The notes: generated from the sequence alone by a model not told the origin. Shown: positions 1 to 8,326, counted from the first letter of the stretch. The stretch is DNA of 64,000 bases from Bryobacteraceae bacterium (GCA_947458745.1 CANGYQ010000001.1:800490-864489); one strand, 5' to 3'. Numbers and translations: made by a program.

Positions 1-98
1 GAGCTCGCGCAGGCATGATTGTCATTATCATTCCACGAAAATCTGCCGGCACGCAAACCTTTTCACATCCAAACATTGTCACCTATGAAGTCCGTTAG

Positions 99-128
99 TT
101 GACAGGTGGTCTACAGTCGGTGTTCACT
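99..128 (+). promoter_or_regulatory. Candidate sigma70 promoter for the export operon
   Basis: A perfect -35 hexamer TTGACA at 99-104 is followed after 18 nt by TTCACT at 123-128, which differs by one base from the TACACT -10 seen at the tRNA gene. A second AT-rich stretch near 146-160 could be an alternative -10. Position alone links it to the ABC/HlyD/TolC genes. Confidence 0.3.
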
Positions 129-179
129 GGAAGAGACGTTCTTAGATTAAAATATGTTTATTAATGGGATCTACCAAGC

Positions 180-239
180 GGCCCGGACCTCGGGTTTCCG
201 CCATTTTCTGACCGCGCCGTGGCCCCAGACGTCCGGGCC
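180..239. repeat. 9-bp perfect inverted repeat in the operon leader
   Basis: GGCCCGGAC at 180-188 is matched by GTCCGGGCC at 231-239 with 42 nt between. It lies between the candidate promoter and the first start codon, so the leader RNA could form a GC-rich stem. Function unknown; chance occurrence is possible in GC-rich DNA. Confidence 0.35.
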
Positions 240-259
240 CACGGTCCAAAAGACCGGCA

Positions 260-1972
260 ATGGCGGAGGTGCCCGTGGCTGGCGCTAATTCCTCCTCCGG
301 GCACTCCCACCCTTGGCACGGCGTCTCGCCCATGACGCGATTGGGCCGGCTGCTGGAAGCCGAGCGGCAGGACATGTGGGTGGTGGTGGCCTATTCGCTG
401 GCCATCGGCATTCTCACGCTGGTGGTCCCGGTAGTGACGCAGTCGGTGGTGAATACCATCGCCTTTGGCACTGTTTTACAGCCGCTGGTCCTGCTCGCAC
501 TTATCGTTTTGCTGGCCCTCACCTTCTCCGCCGCACTCCGCGCTTTGCGGCACTGGGTGGTGGAAGTGTTGCAGCGCCGGATCTTTGTCCGGGTGATTTC
601 CGACGCCGTGATGCGGTTGTTGCGGGTGCGTGTCGAGGCCTTTGACGCCGGGCATGGTCCGGAACTGGTGAACCGCTTCTTTGAAGTGGTCACGGTTCAA
701 AAAGGTGCCGCCATCCTCTTGATCGACGGCTTGGCGATCCTGATCCAGACCGTCGCGGGCCTGATGTTGCTAGCCGTCTATCACCCGCTGCTGCTGGCCT
801 TTGGTGCCGTGCTGTTTGCGGCCATCTTCGTGATTGTGGTTCCTCTGGGCTTCGGAGCTGTCTCCACGGCCGTCATGGAATCGAAGGCCAAATATGAGAT
901 GGCGGCCTGGCTGGAGGAGATCGCGCGCCACTCGGCCACGTTCAAGTCTCCCTACGGAGCAACGCTGGCCACGGAGCAGGCCAACGCTATCACCGCCCGG
1001 TATCTGGCACAGCGCAGTAACCACTTCAAGATCCTGTTCCGCCAGATCATCGGCTCGCTGGTGCTGGAAGCGGTGGCCAGTGCTGTCCTGCTGGGTGCAG
1101 GTGGCTGGCTGGTGATGCAGCGCCAGTTGACACTGGGGCAACTGGTGGCCGCCGAACTGATCGTGGCCGTGGTGGTGGGTGGATTCGCCAAATTCGGCAA
1201 ACAGCTGGAGACCTTCTACGATCTGCTGGCCGCCATGGATAAGTTGGGATACCTCACCGACCTGCCCCTGGAACGCGCCGGCGGCGAAGCTCACGAAGCC
1301 AAAGGGCCGGCGGCGCTACGGCTGCACGATGTCGCCTTTACGTTCGACGGACACCGCAACGTTTTCGAAAACGTCAATGCGGAGATCCCCGCCGGTGCCC
1401 GCGTGGTGCTCTATTCCGGACTGGGTCAAGGCAAGAGTACGCTGATCGACCTTCTCTACGGACTCCGCCTCCCTTCGGAGGGAACGATAGAACTTGATGG
1501 TCACGACTACCGGGATCTCTCCGTCGCAGCTCTGCGGAGCCAGACCGCGCTGGTCCGGAGTGCCGAAGTCTTCCAGGGCACTTTGGCCGACAATGTCCGG
1601 CTGGGGAATAGCGCCGTCACCACCAGCGAGATCCGGGAAGCTTTAACCCGGGTGGGTTTGGGCGAGGCCTTGATGGCCCTGCCGGATGGCTTGCAAACCA
1701 TGCTCAACACCGGGGGCCTGCCACTTTCTCAGGGCCAACTCCGCCTGCTCATGTTCGCCCGGGCTATCTCGCAGAAGCCCCGGTTGCTACTGATTGACGA
1801 AGCCATTGACGCGATCGACGATACGGTTGAACGTGACCGGCTGCTGGATACACTGTTTGCCGCCGACGCACCCTGGACCGTCGTGATGGCCACCCGCAAC
1901 GCCGCCCTGGCTGGGCGCTGCGCCCAAACCCTTCCACTGCGCCGCACCATACTGGAGGAAAGCAAGTCATGA
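260..1972 (+). CDS. ABC exporter, fused permease and ATPase (type I secretion-like)
   Basis: A 570-residue half-transporter of the ABCB/HlyB type. The permease part (about residues 35-310) has five to six hydrophobic segments; the nucleotide-binding part (about 345-570) has Walker A GLGQGKST near residue 388, signature LSQGQ near 489 and Walker B LLLIDEA near 510. The usual Q-loop glutamine and switch histidine (H-loop) are not visible: the regions read VRSAEVFQGT and VVMATRN. There is no N-terminal C39 peptidase domain. The next two genes encode HlyD and TolC partners, with a 4-base overlap to HlyD, so all three probably form one trans-envelope exporter; the cargo is not evident. Starts at 260 or at ATG 332 are both possible. 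Confidence 0.85.
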   Translation: MAEVPVAGANSSSGHSHPWHGVSPMTRLGRLLEAERQDMWVVVAYSLAIGILTLVVPVVTQSVVNTIAFGTVLQPLVLLALIVLLALTFSAALRALRHWVVEVLQRRIFVRVISDAVMRLLRVRVEAFDAGHGPELVNRFFEVVTVQKGAAILLIDGLAILIQTVAGLMLLAVYHPLLLAFGAVLFAAIFVIVVPLGFGAVSTAVMESKAKYEMAAWLEEIARHSATFKSPYGATLATEQANAITARYLAQRSNHFKILFRQIIGSLVLEAVASAVLLGAGGWLVMQRQLTLGQLVAAELIVAVVVGGFAKFGKQLETFYDLLAAMDKLGYLTDLPLERAGGEAHEAKGPAALRLHDVAFTFDGHRNVFENVNAEIPAGARVVLYSGLGQGKSTLIDLLYGLRLPSEGTIELDGHDYRDLSVAALRSQTALVRSAEVFQGTLADNVRLGNSAVTTSEIREALTRVGLGEALMALPDGLQTMLNTGGLPLSQGQLRLLMFARAISQKPRLLLIDEAIDAIDDTVERDRLLDTLFAADAPWTVVMATRNAALAGRCAQTLPLRRTILEESKS

Positions 1973-3318
1973 GCGCCTCGCATTCACATAGCCCCGAACC
2001 GTTTGACGCCGCCATCGAAGTCCTGCCCGCGTTTGCCCTGGCTGGACGTACCCGCGGAGCCCGCATCCTGGCCTGGCTGCTGATTCTGCTGCTGGTCGTC
2101 ATGATCCTGGTGCTCACCTTTGGCCCCTGGGTGCAAAATGTCTCCGGCACTGGCCGGGTGATTGCGCTGACACCGGTGGAGCGCCAGCAGACGATCGGGG
2201 CACCGGTGGAAGGCCGCATCGTCAAGTGGCACGTGGTGGAAGGCAGCCGCGTGAAGCAAGGCGACCTGATCGCCGACATCACCGACAACGACCCGCAAAT
2301 CCTGGGACGCCTGGAAGAAGAACGCAACGCTGTCATGGTCCGGTTGGAACAAGCTAAAAGCCGAGTCGTCTCACTGGAGTCCCGGGTGGCGCAGTTTGAT
2401 CTGTTCCGCCAGAACGCCCTCCAGGTGGGCCGCAACGATCTGTCGGCCGCCATCGAAAACGTGAAAGCGGCGGAGCAGGTCATCAAGTCCGCCGAAGCCA
2501 GCCTGGTTGCCGCCAAACAGAACATTGACCGCACCACCGTCCTGCAACAAAAAGGCCTCTCCGCGGTTCGTGCCGTGGAAGTGGCCCAACAGGACTACGC
2601 TCGCGCGCAAGCCGAAGTGGATCGCGCCAAAGCGTCACTGGGTGCAACGATGAATCAGAAATTGGGCCGCGAATCCAATCTATTGCAGATTGAGAGCGAC
2701 TTCCGGACCCGCCTGGACGACGCCCGCGCCAGCCTGGCCACGGCTCGGGCCGACGTCGGCAACGCCAACGCTGAACTCCAGCGCGTTGAGGTGCGCCTGT
2801 CCCGCCAAACCCGGCAGCAGGTGGTTGCGCCTCGTGAGGGCGTGATTCTGCGCTTGCTAGCCCAACCAGGTGGCGAGTTCCTGAAAAGCGGCGATCCAGT
2901 GGCACTGTTTGTCCCGGAATCGGGGCAGTTGGTGGTGGAGATCTTCATGGATGGCAACGACATCCCCCTCATCCACGCGGGGGACTCGGTCCGCTTGCAG
3001 TTTGAAGGTTGGCCGGCGATCCAATTCGCCGGGTGGCCTTCGGTGGCAGTGGGCACTTTCGGCGGCAAGGTGACGCTGGTAGACGCCACCGACAACGGCC
3101 AGGGCAAGTTCCGCATTCTGGTCCGGCCGGACGAACGGGATGAACCCTGGCCCAACAACCGGTATCTGCGCCAGGGGGTGCGAGCCAATGGCTGGGTCCT
3201 GCTGAACGAGGTCTCACTGGGCTTTGAGCTATGGCGCCAATTCAATGGCTTCCCGCCCACTGTGACGCCTCAGGATTCCACCGCTGCTGGCGGTAAGGCT
3301 GACAAGGGAAAGAAATAA
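1969..3318 (+). CDS. HlyD-family membrane fusion (periplasmic adaptor) protein
   Basis: A 449-residue adaptor that would link the inner-membrane ABC exporter to a TolC channel. A short cytoplasmic N-terminus is followed by one membrane segment (about residues 29-52), a lipoyl-like half motif around 70-95 (VEGRIVKWHVVEGSRVKQG), a long charged coiled-coil hairpin (about 105-275), the second lipoyl half (VVAPREGVILRLLAQPG) and a beta-barrel region. ATGA overlaps the stop of the ABC gene, implying translational coupling. Substrate is unknown. Confidence 0.88.
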   Translation: MSASHSHSPEPFDAAIEVLPAFALAGRTRGARILAWLLILLLVVMILVLTFGPWVQNVSGTGRVIALTPVERQQTIGAPVEGRIVKWHVVEGSRVKQGDLIADITDNDPQILGRLEEERNAVMVRLEQAKSRVVSLESRVAQFDLFRQNALQVGRNDLSAAIENVKAAEQVIKSAEASLVAAKQNIDRTTVLQQKGLSAVRAVEVAQQDYARAQAEVDRAKASLGATMNQKLGRESNLLQIESDFRTRLDDARASLATARADVGNANAELQRVEVRLSRQTRQQVVAPREGVILRLLAQPGGEFLKSGDPVALFVPESGQLVVEIFMDGNDIPLIHAGDSVRLQFEGWPAIQFAGWPSVAVGTFGGKVTLVDATDNGQGKFRILVRPDERDEPWPNNRYLRQGVRANGWVLLNEVSLGFELWRQFNGFPPTVTPQDSTAAGGKADKGKK

Positions 3319-3331
3319 CTCCATCGACACC

Positions 3332-4840
3332 ATGAAGCCCGTTGCTCTACTGTGCCTAGCCCTGACATGCGCCTGGACGCAGACGCCATCTGCGGGATCT
3401 CTTTCGCGAACGGCGGCCTCACCCGGAATCGCCTTCAGTCAAGCCAACGCTGCTGGACAGGTGCCGTCGCCCGCGGCCGCTTCCACCGGCACGGCACCGC
3501 TGACACTGGCGGAGGTGATTGCCTCGGTCAATCGTAACTATCCTCCGCTGCTGGCCGCTTTGCAGGAAAAGCAGCTGGCGGAAGCGGACGTGCTCTCCTC
3601 CCTGGGCCGCTTTGATCTGGTGCTGAGGGCTTCCGGGAATACCGACGAACTGGGCAAACTTTACAGCGACCGGCAGTTCAACACGCAACTGGAGCAGTCC
3701 CTGGCCACTGGCGGCATCAGTTACTTCACTGGGTATCGCCTCTCTCGCGGCACGTTCGCCGACTACGATGGCAAGGAACTGACCAACTCGGCCGGTGAAT
3801 ACCGCGCCGGCATCCGCGTGCCGCTATTCCGCGATCGCGCCATCGATTCACGCCGCGCCGACCTGTACAAGACCCGGCTGGGCCTGAAGCTGGCCGATTT
3901 GAGTATCGACCAGCAGCGCATCGTCATCACCCAGGCCGCCACCCGCCGCTACTGGGACTGGCTGTCGGCTGGCCGCTTGTTTGGCGTGGCCCAGGCGATC
4001 CTCCAGATTGCCGAAGCTCGGGACGCCTATCTCCGGGAGGCCGTGGACCGCGGGGCGCTGCCGCGCATCGACGTCACCGACAATGCGCGCGTGATCCTGC
4101 AACGGCAAAGCAATCTAGTGGCCGCCCGCCGCATCCTCGAACAAGCCGGCATTGAGCTCTCGCTGTTCTATCGCGACCTCAACGGAGAGCCAGTGATCGC
4201 TGGGGCCGATCGTCTCCCCCCGGGCTTCCCCAATCCCGCGGTCATCGACAACAACCGGCTCCGTAACGACATCGAACTCGCACTCACCCGCCGGCCCGAG
4301 GTAACCCGCCTGCTCACCCAGCGGGATCAAGTGGAGATCGACCGGAAACTGGCCATCAATCAGCAGTCTCCCGGCGTCGACTTCCTATTCAGCTATGCCC
4401 GGCAGTTGGGTGAACAGCAAACCAAACGCGGTCCGGACGAAGTGCGTTCCACGCTCAACTTCGACCTGCCGCTGCAACGCCGCGCCGCCCGGGGCCGGGA
4501 AGATGCCGCCGAGGCCCGGCTTTCGCAAATCGACCAGCGCGTCCGCTTCCAGAAGGATCAGATTGGTGCCGAAGTGCGCGATGCGGTCTCCGCCGTGCGG
4601 GCGGCCTATGAGCGTACAGTGGTGCTGGCCAATGAAGTCCGCGTGACCAAGGAAGTGGAGAATGCCGAGCGCGAGCGCTACGAACTGGGCGACTCCAACC
4701 TGTTCACGCTCAACCTGCGCGAGATCGCCACCGTGGATGCTCAAGTCCGTGAAGTGAATGCGCTGGCTGACTACTACCGTGCCTTCGCTCTCTACGAACT
4801 CTCGATCGCCCAGGCGCTAACGGTGCGGCCCCAACCCTAA
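3332..4840 (+). CDS. TolC-family outer membrane efflux protein
   Basis: A 502-residue protein with a cleavable-looking signal peptide (residues 1-22), a low-complexity Ala/Ser/Pro stretch to about residue 55, and two outer-membrane-efflux repeats; LTLAEVIASVNRNYPPLLAA is the typical start of the first helix pair. It begins 13 nt after the HlyD stop and completes a three-part export system. Length is in the normal range for TolC homologues. Confidence 0.85.
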   Translation: MKPVALLCLALTCAWTQTPSAGSLSRTAASPGIAFSQANAAGQVPSPAAASTGTAPLTLAEVIASVNRNYPPLLAALQEKQLAEADVLSSLGRFDLVLRASGNTDELGKLYSDRQFNTQLEQSLATGGISYFTGYRLSRGTFADYDGKELTNSAGEYRAGIRVPLFRDRAIDSRRADLYKTRLGLKLADLSIDQQRIVITQAATRRYWDWLSAGRLFGVAQAILQIAEARDAYLREAVDRGALPRIDVTDNARVILQRQSNLVAARRILEQAGIELSLFYRDLNGEPVIAGADRLPPGFPNPAVIDNNRLRNDIELALTRRPEVTRLLTQRDQVEIDRKLAINQQSPGVDFLFSYARQLGEQQTKRGPDEVRSTLNFDLPLQRRAARGREDAAEARLSQIDQRVRFQKDQIGAEVRDAVSAVRAAYERTVVLANEVRVTKEVENAERERYELGDSNLFTLNLREIATVDAQVREVNALADYYRAFALYELSIAQALTVRPQP

Positions 4841-4857
4841 GCCGCTCCCGGACCCAC

Positions 4858-4863
4858 TACACT
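4858..4863 (+). promoter_or_regulatory. -10-like TACACT six bases before a start codon
   Basis: TACACT is followed by exactly six bases and then the ATG at 4870. RNA polymerase would begin at or next to the A of the start codon, giving a leaderless message for the crotonase gene. No good -35 or Shine-Dalgarno sequence is visible. Confidence 0.4.
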
Positions 4864-4869
4864 GGGCCG

Positions 4870-5646
4870 ATGGAGTTCCGGTATCTCGAAGTTACGGTCG
4901 CCGATGGCATCGCCCGGGTGAAACTGAATCGTCCGGAGCGGCGCAACGCCCTTTCGCTGGAGCTGATGCGGGAGCTGATCGCGTGTCTGGATACACTGGC
5001 CGCCCAACCGCAGGTGCACGTCGTGATCCTCGCCGCCGCGGGCAAGGTCTTCAGCTCCGGCCATGACTTGGGGGAGATGACTGGGCGCAGTGAGGCCGAC
5101 TATGGCGAGATCTTCTCCACCTGCACCCGGATGATGGCGCGTGTGCAGTCCATCCCCCAGCCGGTGATCGCGGAAGTCCAAGGCATGGCCACCGCCGCGG
5201 GCTGCCAACTGGTGGCCACCTGCGACCTGGCCATCGCCGCCGAAGACGCCCAGTTCGCCACGCCTGGGGTCAAGATCGGCCTCTTCTGCACCACCCCGGC
5301 AGTGGCCCTGGTGCGCTCCATCGGGCGCAAGCGAGCGCTCGAAATGCTGCTGACGGGAACACCGATCTCCGCGCAGACGGCCGCCGAATGGGGCCTCATC
5401 AACCAAGCCGTGCCCGCTGCCGAGCTTCGCGCCGAAACCGAACGCCTGGCCGCCCGCATCGCCAACGCCAGCGGCTTTGTGGTGGGTCTGGGCAAACGCG
5501 CCTTCTACGAACAGCTCGACCGCCCCCAACCCGACGCCTACGCCTGTGCCGAACAAGTGATGCGCCGCAACGCCCAGGCCGCCGACGCGCAGGAAGGGAT
5601 GACGGCGTTTCTCGAAAAGCGGACTCCACTGTGGCGAGGTGAATAG
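4870..5646 (+). CDS. Crotonase-fold protein, ECHDC3-like (enoyl-CoA hydratase family)
   Basis: A 258-residue crotonase-superfamily protein binding an acyl-CoA-type ligand by fold. The core GMATAAGCQLVATCD and FATPGVKIGLFC match the ECHDC3-type branch. In true enoyl-CoA hydratases the two catalytic glutamates sit at GGGCE and QPE; here the positions carry Gln and Gly, so classical hydratase activity is unlikely. The oxyanion-hole glycine regions (SSGHDL, AAG) are kept. The last codons and stop lie in the first unit of a 15-bp tandem repeat. The gene stands alone and may be transcribed without a leader. Confidence 0.85.
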   Translation: MEFRYLEVTVADGIARVKLNRPERRNALSLELMRELIACLDTLAAQPQVHVVILAAAGKVFSSGHDLGEMTGRSEADYGEIFSTCTRMMARVQSIPQPVIAEVQGMATAAGCQLVATCDLAIAAEDAQFATPGVKIGLFCTTPAVALVRSIGRKRALEMLLTGTPISAQTAAEWGLINQAVPAAELRAETERLAARIANASGFVVGLGKRAFYEQLDRPQPDAYACAEQVMRRNAQAADAQEGMTAFLEKRTPLWRGE

Positions 5647-5735
5647 TGGCGAGGTGAATAGTGGCGAGGTGAATAGTGGCGAGGTGAATAGTGGCGAGGT
5701 GAATAGTGGCGAGGTGAATAGTGGCGAGGGGAGTA
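5631..5735 (+). repeat. Tandem repeat, seven 15-bp units over a stop codon
   Basis: Six perfect copies of GTGGCGAGGTGAATA fill 5631-5720 and a seventh copy with two changes fills 5721-5735. Unit 1 encodes the C-terminal residues and TAG stop of the crotonase gene, so the array looks like slippage amplification of the gene's own 3' end. Because 15 is a multiple of three, each unit repeats the same codons and stop. Confidence 0.95.
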
Positions 5736-5806
5736 GCGGACCGCAGCCAGCCTGCTTGTTACGATGGGATCATGCAGCGGTACCAGTGAGGCGCGCGTAA
5801 CGGGCG

Positions 5807-6208
5807 TCAACCAAAAAGGTCCCCAATGCCCGGCACCTTCGAACCCTTTTTCAGGTTCTTTTTCCTATCGAGGACCCGCAGGTTATCTTCTGTGTTGCTA
5901 CCACCCTTGGAATATGGCCACACGTGGTCTATGTGATGCTTCCGGGGGTCGAACTTCTCGCCCTTTAGATCACGGGCAATCACGCGCCGGCGGGTACTGG
6001 AGCGAACATACCGAGTACGCGGACGTGTTGTTGCCACCCCGAGACCCGCGCCCAGCCATTGACAGACTTTAGCTTGGTCATAATGAAGTCCTCCCGATTT
6101 GGCAATCAAGGCCCCAGCGATCAACCCGATCATTCCATGGGTCAAAGCCTTAAGCCACCATCTGATCCCCTCACGAGCGGCGTACACGATTTTGAAGAGT
6201 ACGACCAA
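5807..6208 (-). CDS. HNH nuclease-like protein with N-terminal membrane segment
   Basis: A 133-residue protein. Residues about 20-40 (ALTHGMIGLIAGALIAKSGG) could form a membrane helix. The C-terminal 60 residues fit an HNH nuclease: RRRVIARD, HHIDHVWPYSKGGSNTEDNL and RKKNLKKG supply the paired His, Asn and final N/K positions. The zinc-binding cysteines of many HNH enzymes are absent. The start is TTG with no clear ribosome site. It sits alone beside a toxin-antitoxin pair, so a mobile or defence origin is possible, but the substrate cannot be told. Confidence 0.7.
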   Translation of the reverse strand: MVVLFKIVYAAREGIRWWLKALTHGMIGLIAGALIAKSGGLHYDQAKVCQWLGAGLGVATTRPRTRYVRSSTRRRVIARDLKGEKFDPRKHHIDHVWPYSKGGSNTEDNLRVLDRKKNLKKGSKVPGIGDLFG

Positions 6209-6237
6209 ACCAAAAGGCCGCCGATGATGATCAGTAA

Positions 6238-6271
6238 GTCAGATTCTGTACGTGGCATTGGTCAATCTGAC
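6238..6271. promoter_or_regulatory. 8-bp inverted repeat between HNH gene and TA pair
   Basis: GTCAGATT (6238-6245) and AATCTGAC (6264-6271) are a perfect inverted repeat with an 18-nt spacer. It lies between two divergent genes, about 65 nt before the antitoxin start, and could be an operator. Confidence 0.4.
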
Positions 6272-6336
6272 ATGATATCTCGCCGCTAGACCGTGGCGCG
6301 CACTCGCGCTACCCTGGGAGTGGAGGCGCGACACCG

Positions 6337-6579
6337 ATGGCCAGCAAGAATCCTATTCTCGAACCATCCACCGACTGGCGCACCTACGCGGCTGAGCTGG
6401 CCTTTGATGCGCGTCAGATCCAAGCCCGGCTGGGGCGTCCCTTGTCGGCGGACGAACTGGAAGAACTGGAAGAGTTGGACGACATCGCCTATGTCGATGG
6501 GCTGCCCCAACGTGAACAGATGATCCCCGCTTCTGTGCTCCTGGCCAAGTATCGTCGAAATGTGGTCCGTCAGCGTTAG
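6337..6579 (+). CDS. Probable antitoxin partner of a ParE/RelE-type toxin
   Basis: An 80-residue, strongly acidic protein (DELEELEELDDIAYVDG in the middle) ending in a basic tail. I do not recognise the family. Size, charge and the 20-base overlap with the downstream ParE/RelE-like gene support an antitoxin role. An inverted repeat upstream could be its binding site. Confidence 0.6.
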   Translation: MASKNPILEPSTDWRTYAAELAFDARQIQARLGRPLSADELEELEELDDIAYVDGLPQREQMIPASVLLAKYRRNVVRQR

Positions 6580-6817
6580 GCCGCAAGCGGCGCGGGATTT
6601 GGACCGCGCTCCGGAGCGGGTGCGGGATGAAGCGCTGGACATGCTGGAAGCGCTTGGCGATGATCCGAACGCCGTGGGCGCCGCGCCGATGCGTGGACGC
6701 CGCGGCCTCTACCGGGTCTATCTGGGTGAGGGGTACCGGATGGTCTACCATCTTGAACCGGCCAGTCAGCAAGTAGCCGTGCTCCGAATCGCGCACCGCT
6801 CCACCGTCTATTCTTAG
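6560..6817 (+). CDS. ParE/RelE-superfamily toxin
   Basis: An 85-residue protein with the compact ParE/RelE fold pattern: an N-terminal strand (SVRPQAARDLDRAP), a helical middle, then GLYRVYLGEGYRMVYH and VLRIAHRSTVY, which are the conserved beta-sheet and C-terminal basic/aromatic region of this family. RelE-type members cut mRNA on the ribosome and ParE-type members poison gyrase; the sequence does not decide between them. The start overlaps the antitoxin gene, so the pair is co-translated. Confidence 0.75.
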   Translation: MWSVSVRPQAARDLDRAPERVRDEALDMLEALGDDPNAVGAAPMRGRRGLYRVYLGEGYRMVYHLEPASQQVAVLRIAHRSTVYS

Positions 6818-6832
6818 AAGCCGCGCTCAATC

Positions 6833-6868
6833 AAAAAGGAGCACTGAGGGTTTCCCCAGGTGCTCCTT
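6833..6868 (-). terminator. Intrinsic terminator of the Gfo/Idh gene
   Basis: A 9-bp perfect stem (6836-6844 with 6860-6868) has an inner GGG/CCC extension and a TTT loop. Read on the minus strand it is followed by five T residues (6837-6833), placing it just after the oxidoreductase gene ending at 6912. It may also stop the toxin transcript from the other side. Confidence 0.75.
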
Positions 6869-6911
6869 CTGCTAACGCGAACAAAACCAGCGTTGCCCGA
6901 CGGCAACCGTC

Positions 6912-8183
6912 CTACGAGAAACGGTACTTCTGCGACTTCTCATCCCACAGAACCTTCTTGCCGTTCTTGTAGGAGAGCGTCGCCAGGTGGCCGCCCACTG
7001 CTGCCTGCTGACCCGCGCGGGCCGGGGCGATCAGTTTGGCTTTCCCGGCGATCGCTTCAAACAGGTTCTTCACGTGGTTCTGCACGGCGGGGATGTCATT
7101 GCCGGGCAGGTGGATGTTGATCGGCTTGCGAGCGGCCACTTTGGCCGGGGGCTTGCCGCCGAACTTCTCGGGGTAGTAGTTCAGGATCTGGCGGTTCAAC
7201 ACCTCGATGGTGCCTTCGCCGCCCATGAACTGCTCGCCGTAGCCGAACCAGTCGTTGCCAAAGAAGCACGAGTAGTTGATGTGGAACTTGTTGGGGTACT
7301 CGTAGATGGCCGACAGCGTATCCGGCACTTCACGGTCGTCCTGGGTCCAGCGGTAGATGCCGCCGGAGGCCATGCAGGAGGTGGGCTCGGTTTTGCCGCA
7401 GACGAAGTTGGTGATGTCGGTCTGGTGCACCAGCAGGTCAGTGGAGATGCCGCCGGAATAGTCCCAGTAGAGACGCCACTGGTAGTAGCGCTGCTTGTCA
7501 AAGGCGCGCTTCTTGTCGACGTAAGGCGCCGTGCCCAGGAACTTCTTCCAGTCGGTGTTCTGCTCGCTGGCGTCCTCGGGGATCTTGTAGCGCCAGGCCG
7601 GATTGTCGTCAACCGAGTTGCGGTACCAGAAGGCGCGCACATAGTGGATGTCGCCAATCATGCCGTCTTCCACCATCTTCTTGGCCTGTTGGTAGAGCGA
7701 ATTGGAGCGGTTCTGTGTGCCCACCTGCACCATCCGCCCGGAGGCCTCGGCGGCCTTCACAATCTCCGCGCCTTCTTCCAGCGTGTGCGCGATCGGCTTT
7801 TCCAGGTAGATGTGCTTCTTGGCCTTCAACGCGGCCATCGCCATCTCGTAGTGCAGATGCTCCGGCGTCGCGATGACGACGACGTCGATGGACGGGTCGG
7901 CAATCAGGTCCTTGTAATCGGTAAAGGTCTTGGGGGTATTCTTACCCTTGGTCTGGACATTGTCCTTGCCTTTGGCCAAGTTGCCCGCGTAAGTGTCGCA
8001 GACTGCCGTCACCTCCATCAGGTCGGCGGATCCGCCGTACGCCATATTCATGACGTGGTAGCCGCGGCTACCCACGCCAATCCAACCCACCTTCAGGCGG
8101 GAATTCGCATTCTGGGCCGACAGGAGCGCCGGGGCCGCAATCGCGCTCGACAGGATCGAACGGCGGGAAACAGTTTCAGACAT
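6912..8183 (-). CDS. Tat-exported Gfo/Idh/MocA-family oxidoreductase
   Basis: A 423-residue NAD(P)-dependent sugar-type oxidoreductase. The first 24 residues are a twin-arginine signal (SRRSILSSAIAAPALLSAQ). A Rossmann dinucleotide site follows (VGWIGVGSRG), then the EKP motif of the family near residue 128. The C-terminal half is the usual alpha/beta substrate domain. Export by Tat suggests that a folded enzyme with bound cofactor acts in the periplasm. It is a single gene with its own terminator; the substrate is unknown. Confidence 0.88.
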   Translation of the reverse strand: MSETVSRRSILSSAIAAPALLSAQNANSRLKVGWIGVGSRGYHVMNMAYGGSADLMEVTAVCDTYAGNLAKGKDNVQTKGKNTPKTFTDYKDLIADPSIDVVVIATPEHLHYEMAMAALKAKKHIYLEKPIAHTLEEGAEIVKAAEASGRMVQVGTQNRSNSLYQQAKKMVEDGMIGDIHYVRAFWYRNSVDDNPAWRYKIPEDASEQNTDWKKFLGTAPYVDKKRAFDKQRYYQWRLYWDYSGGISTDLLVHQTDITNFVCGKTEPTSCMASGGIYRWTQDDREVPDTLSAIYEYPNKFHINYSCFFGNDWFGYGEQFMGGEGTIEVLNRQILNYYPEKFGGKPPAKVAARKPINIHLPGNDIPAVQNHVKNLFEAIAGKAKLIAPARAGQQAAVGGHLATLSYKNGKKVLWDEKSQKYRFS

Positions 8184-8320
8184 GGATAACCTCGCGGGTC
8201 TGCCCTCGAAGAGCGTTCCCGAATTCCAGTTTAGCCAATGGCGGACGCGCTCGTAATCCCGAGACGTTTCTCGCCCACCCAGTTTCCCTCAACCCATTCT
8301 TCCGCCATCACGCCGCCCGC

Positions 8321-8326
8321 TACAAT
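8321..8326 (+). promoter_or_regulatory. -10-like TACAAT six bases before the ECF sigma start
   Basis: TACAAT differs from the -10 consensus by one base and is separated from the ATG at 8333 by exactly six bases, so the message would start at or beside the start codon (leaderless). Confidence 0.45.

Larger units (their letters stand above)
1..259. other. Non-coding left edge, AT-rich leader region
   Basis: No convincing coding region is visible before the ABC transporter gene. Bases 15-165 are clearly richer in A/T than the rest of the window and turn GC-rich after 175. This fits a promoter and 5' leader region for the export operon that follows. The short minus-strand reading frame crossing it resembles no protein family I know. 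Confidence 0.5.

Noticed and set aside
142..375. 77-codon minus-strand frame at the left edge
   Set aside because: Overlaps the start of the ABC gene, no family, no ribosome site.
5538..5810. Minus-strand frame with YSPRH repeats
   Set aside because: Produced by the 15-bp tandem repeat, not a protein.
6987..8189. 400-codon plus-strand frame
   Set aside because: Exact antisense of the Gfo/Idh/MocA gene.
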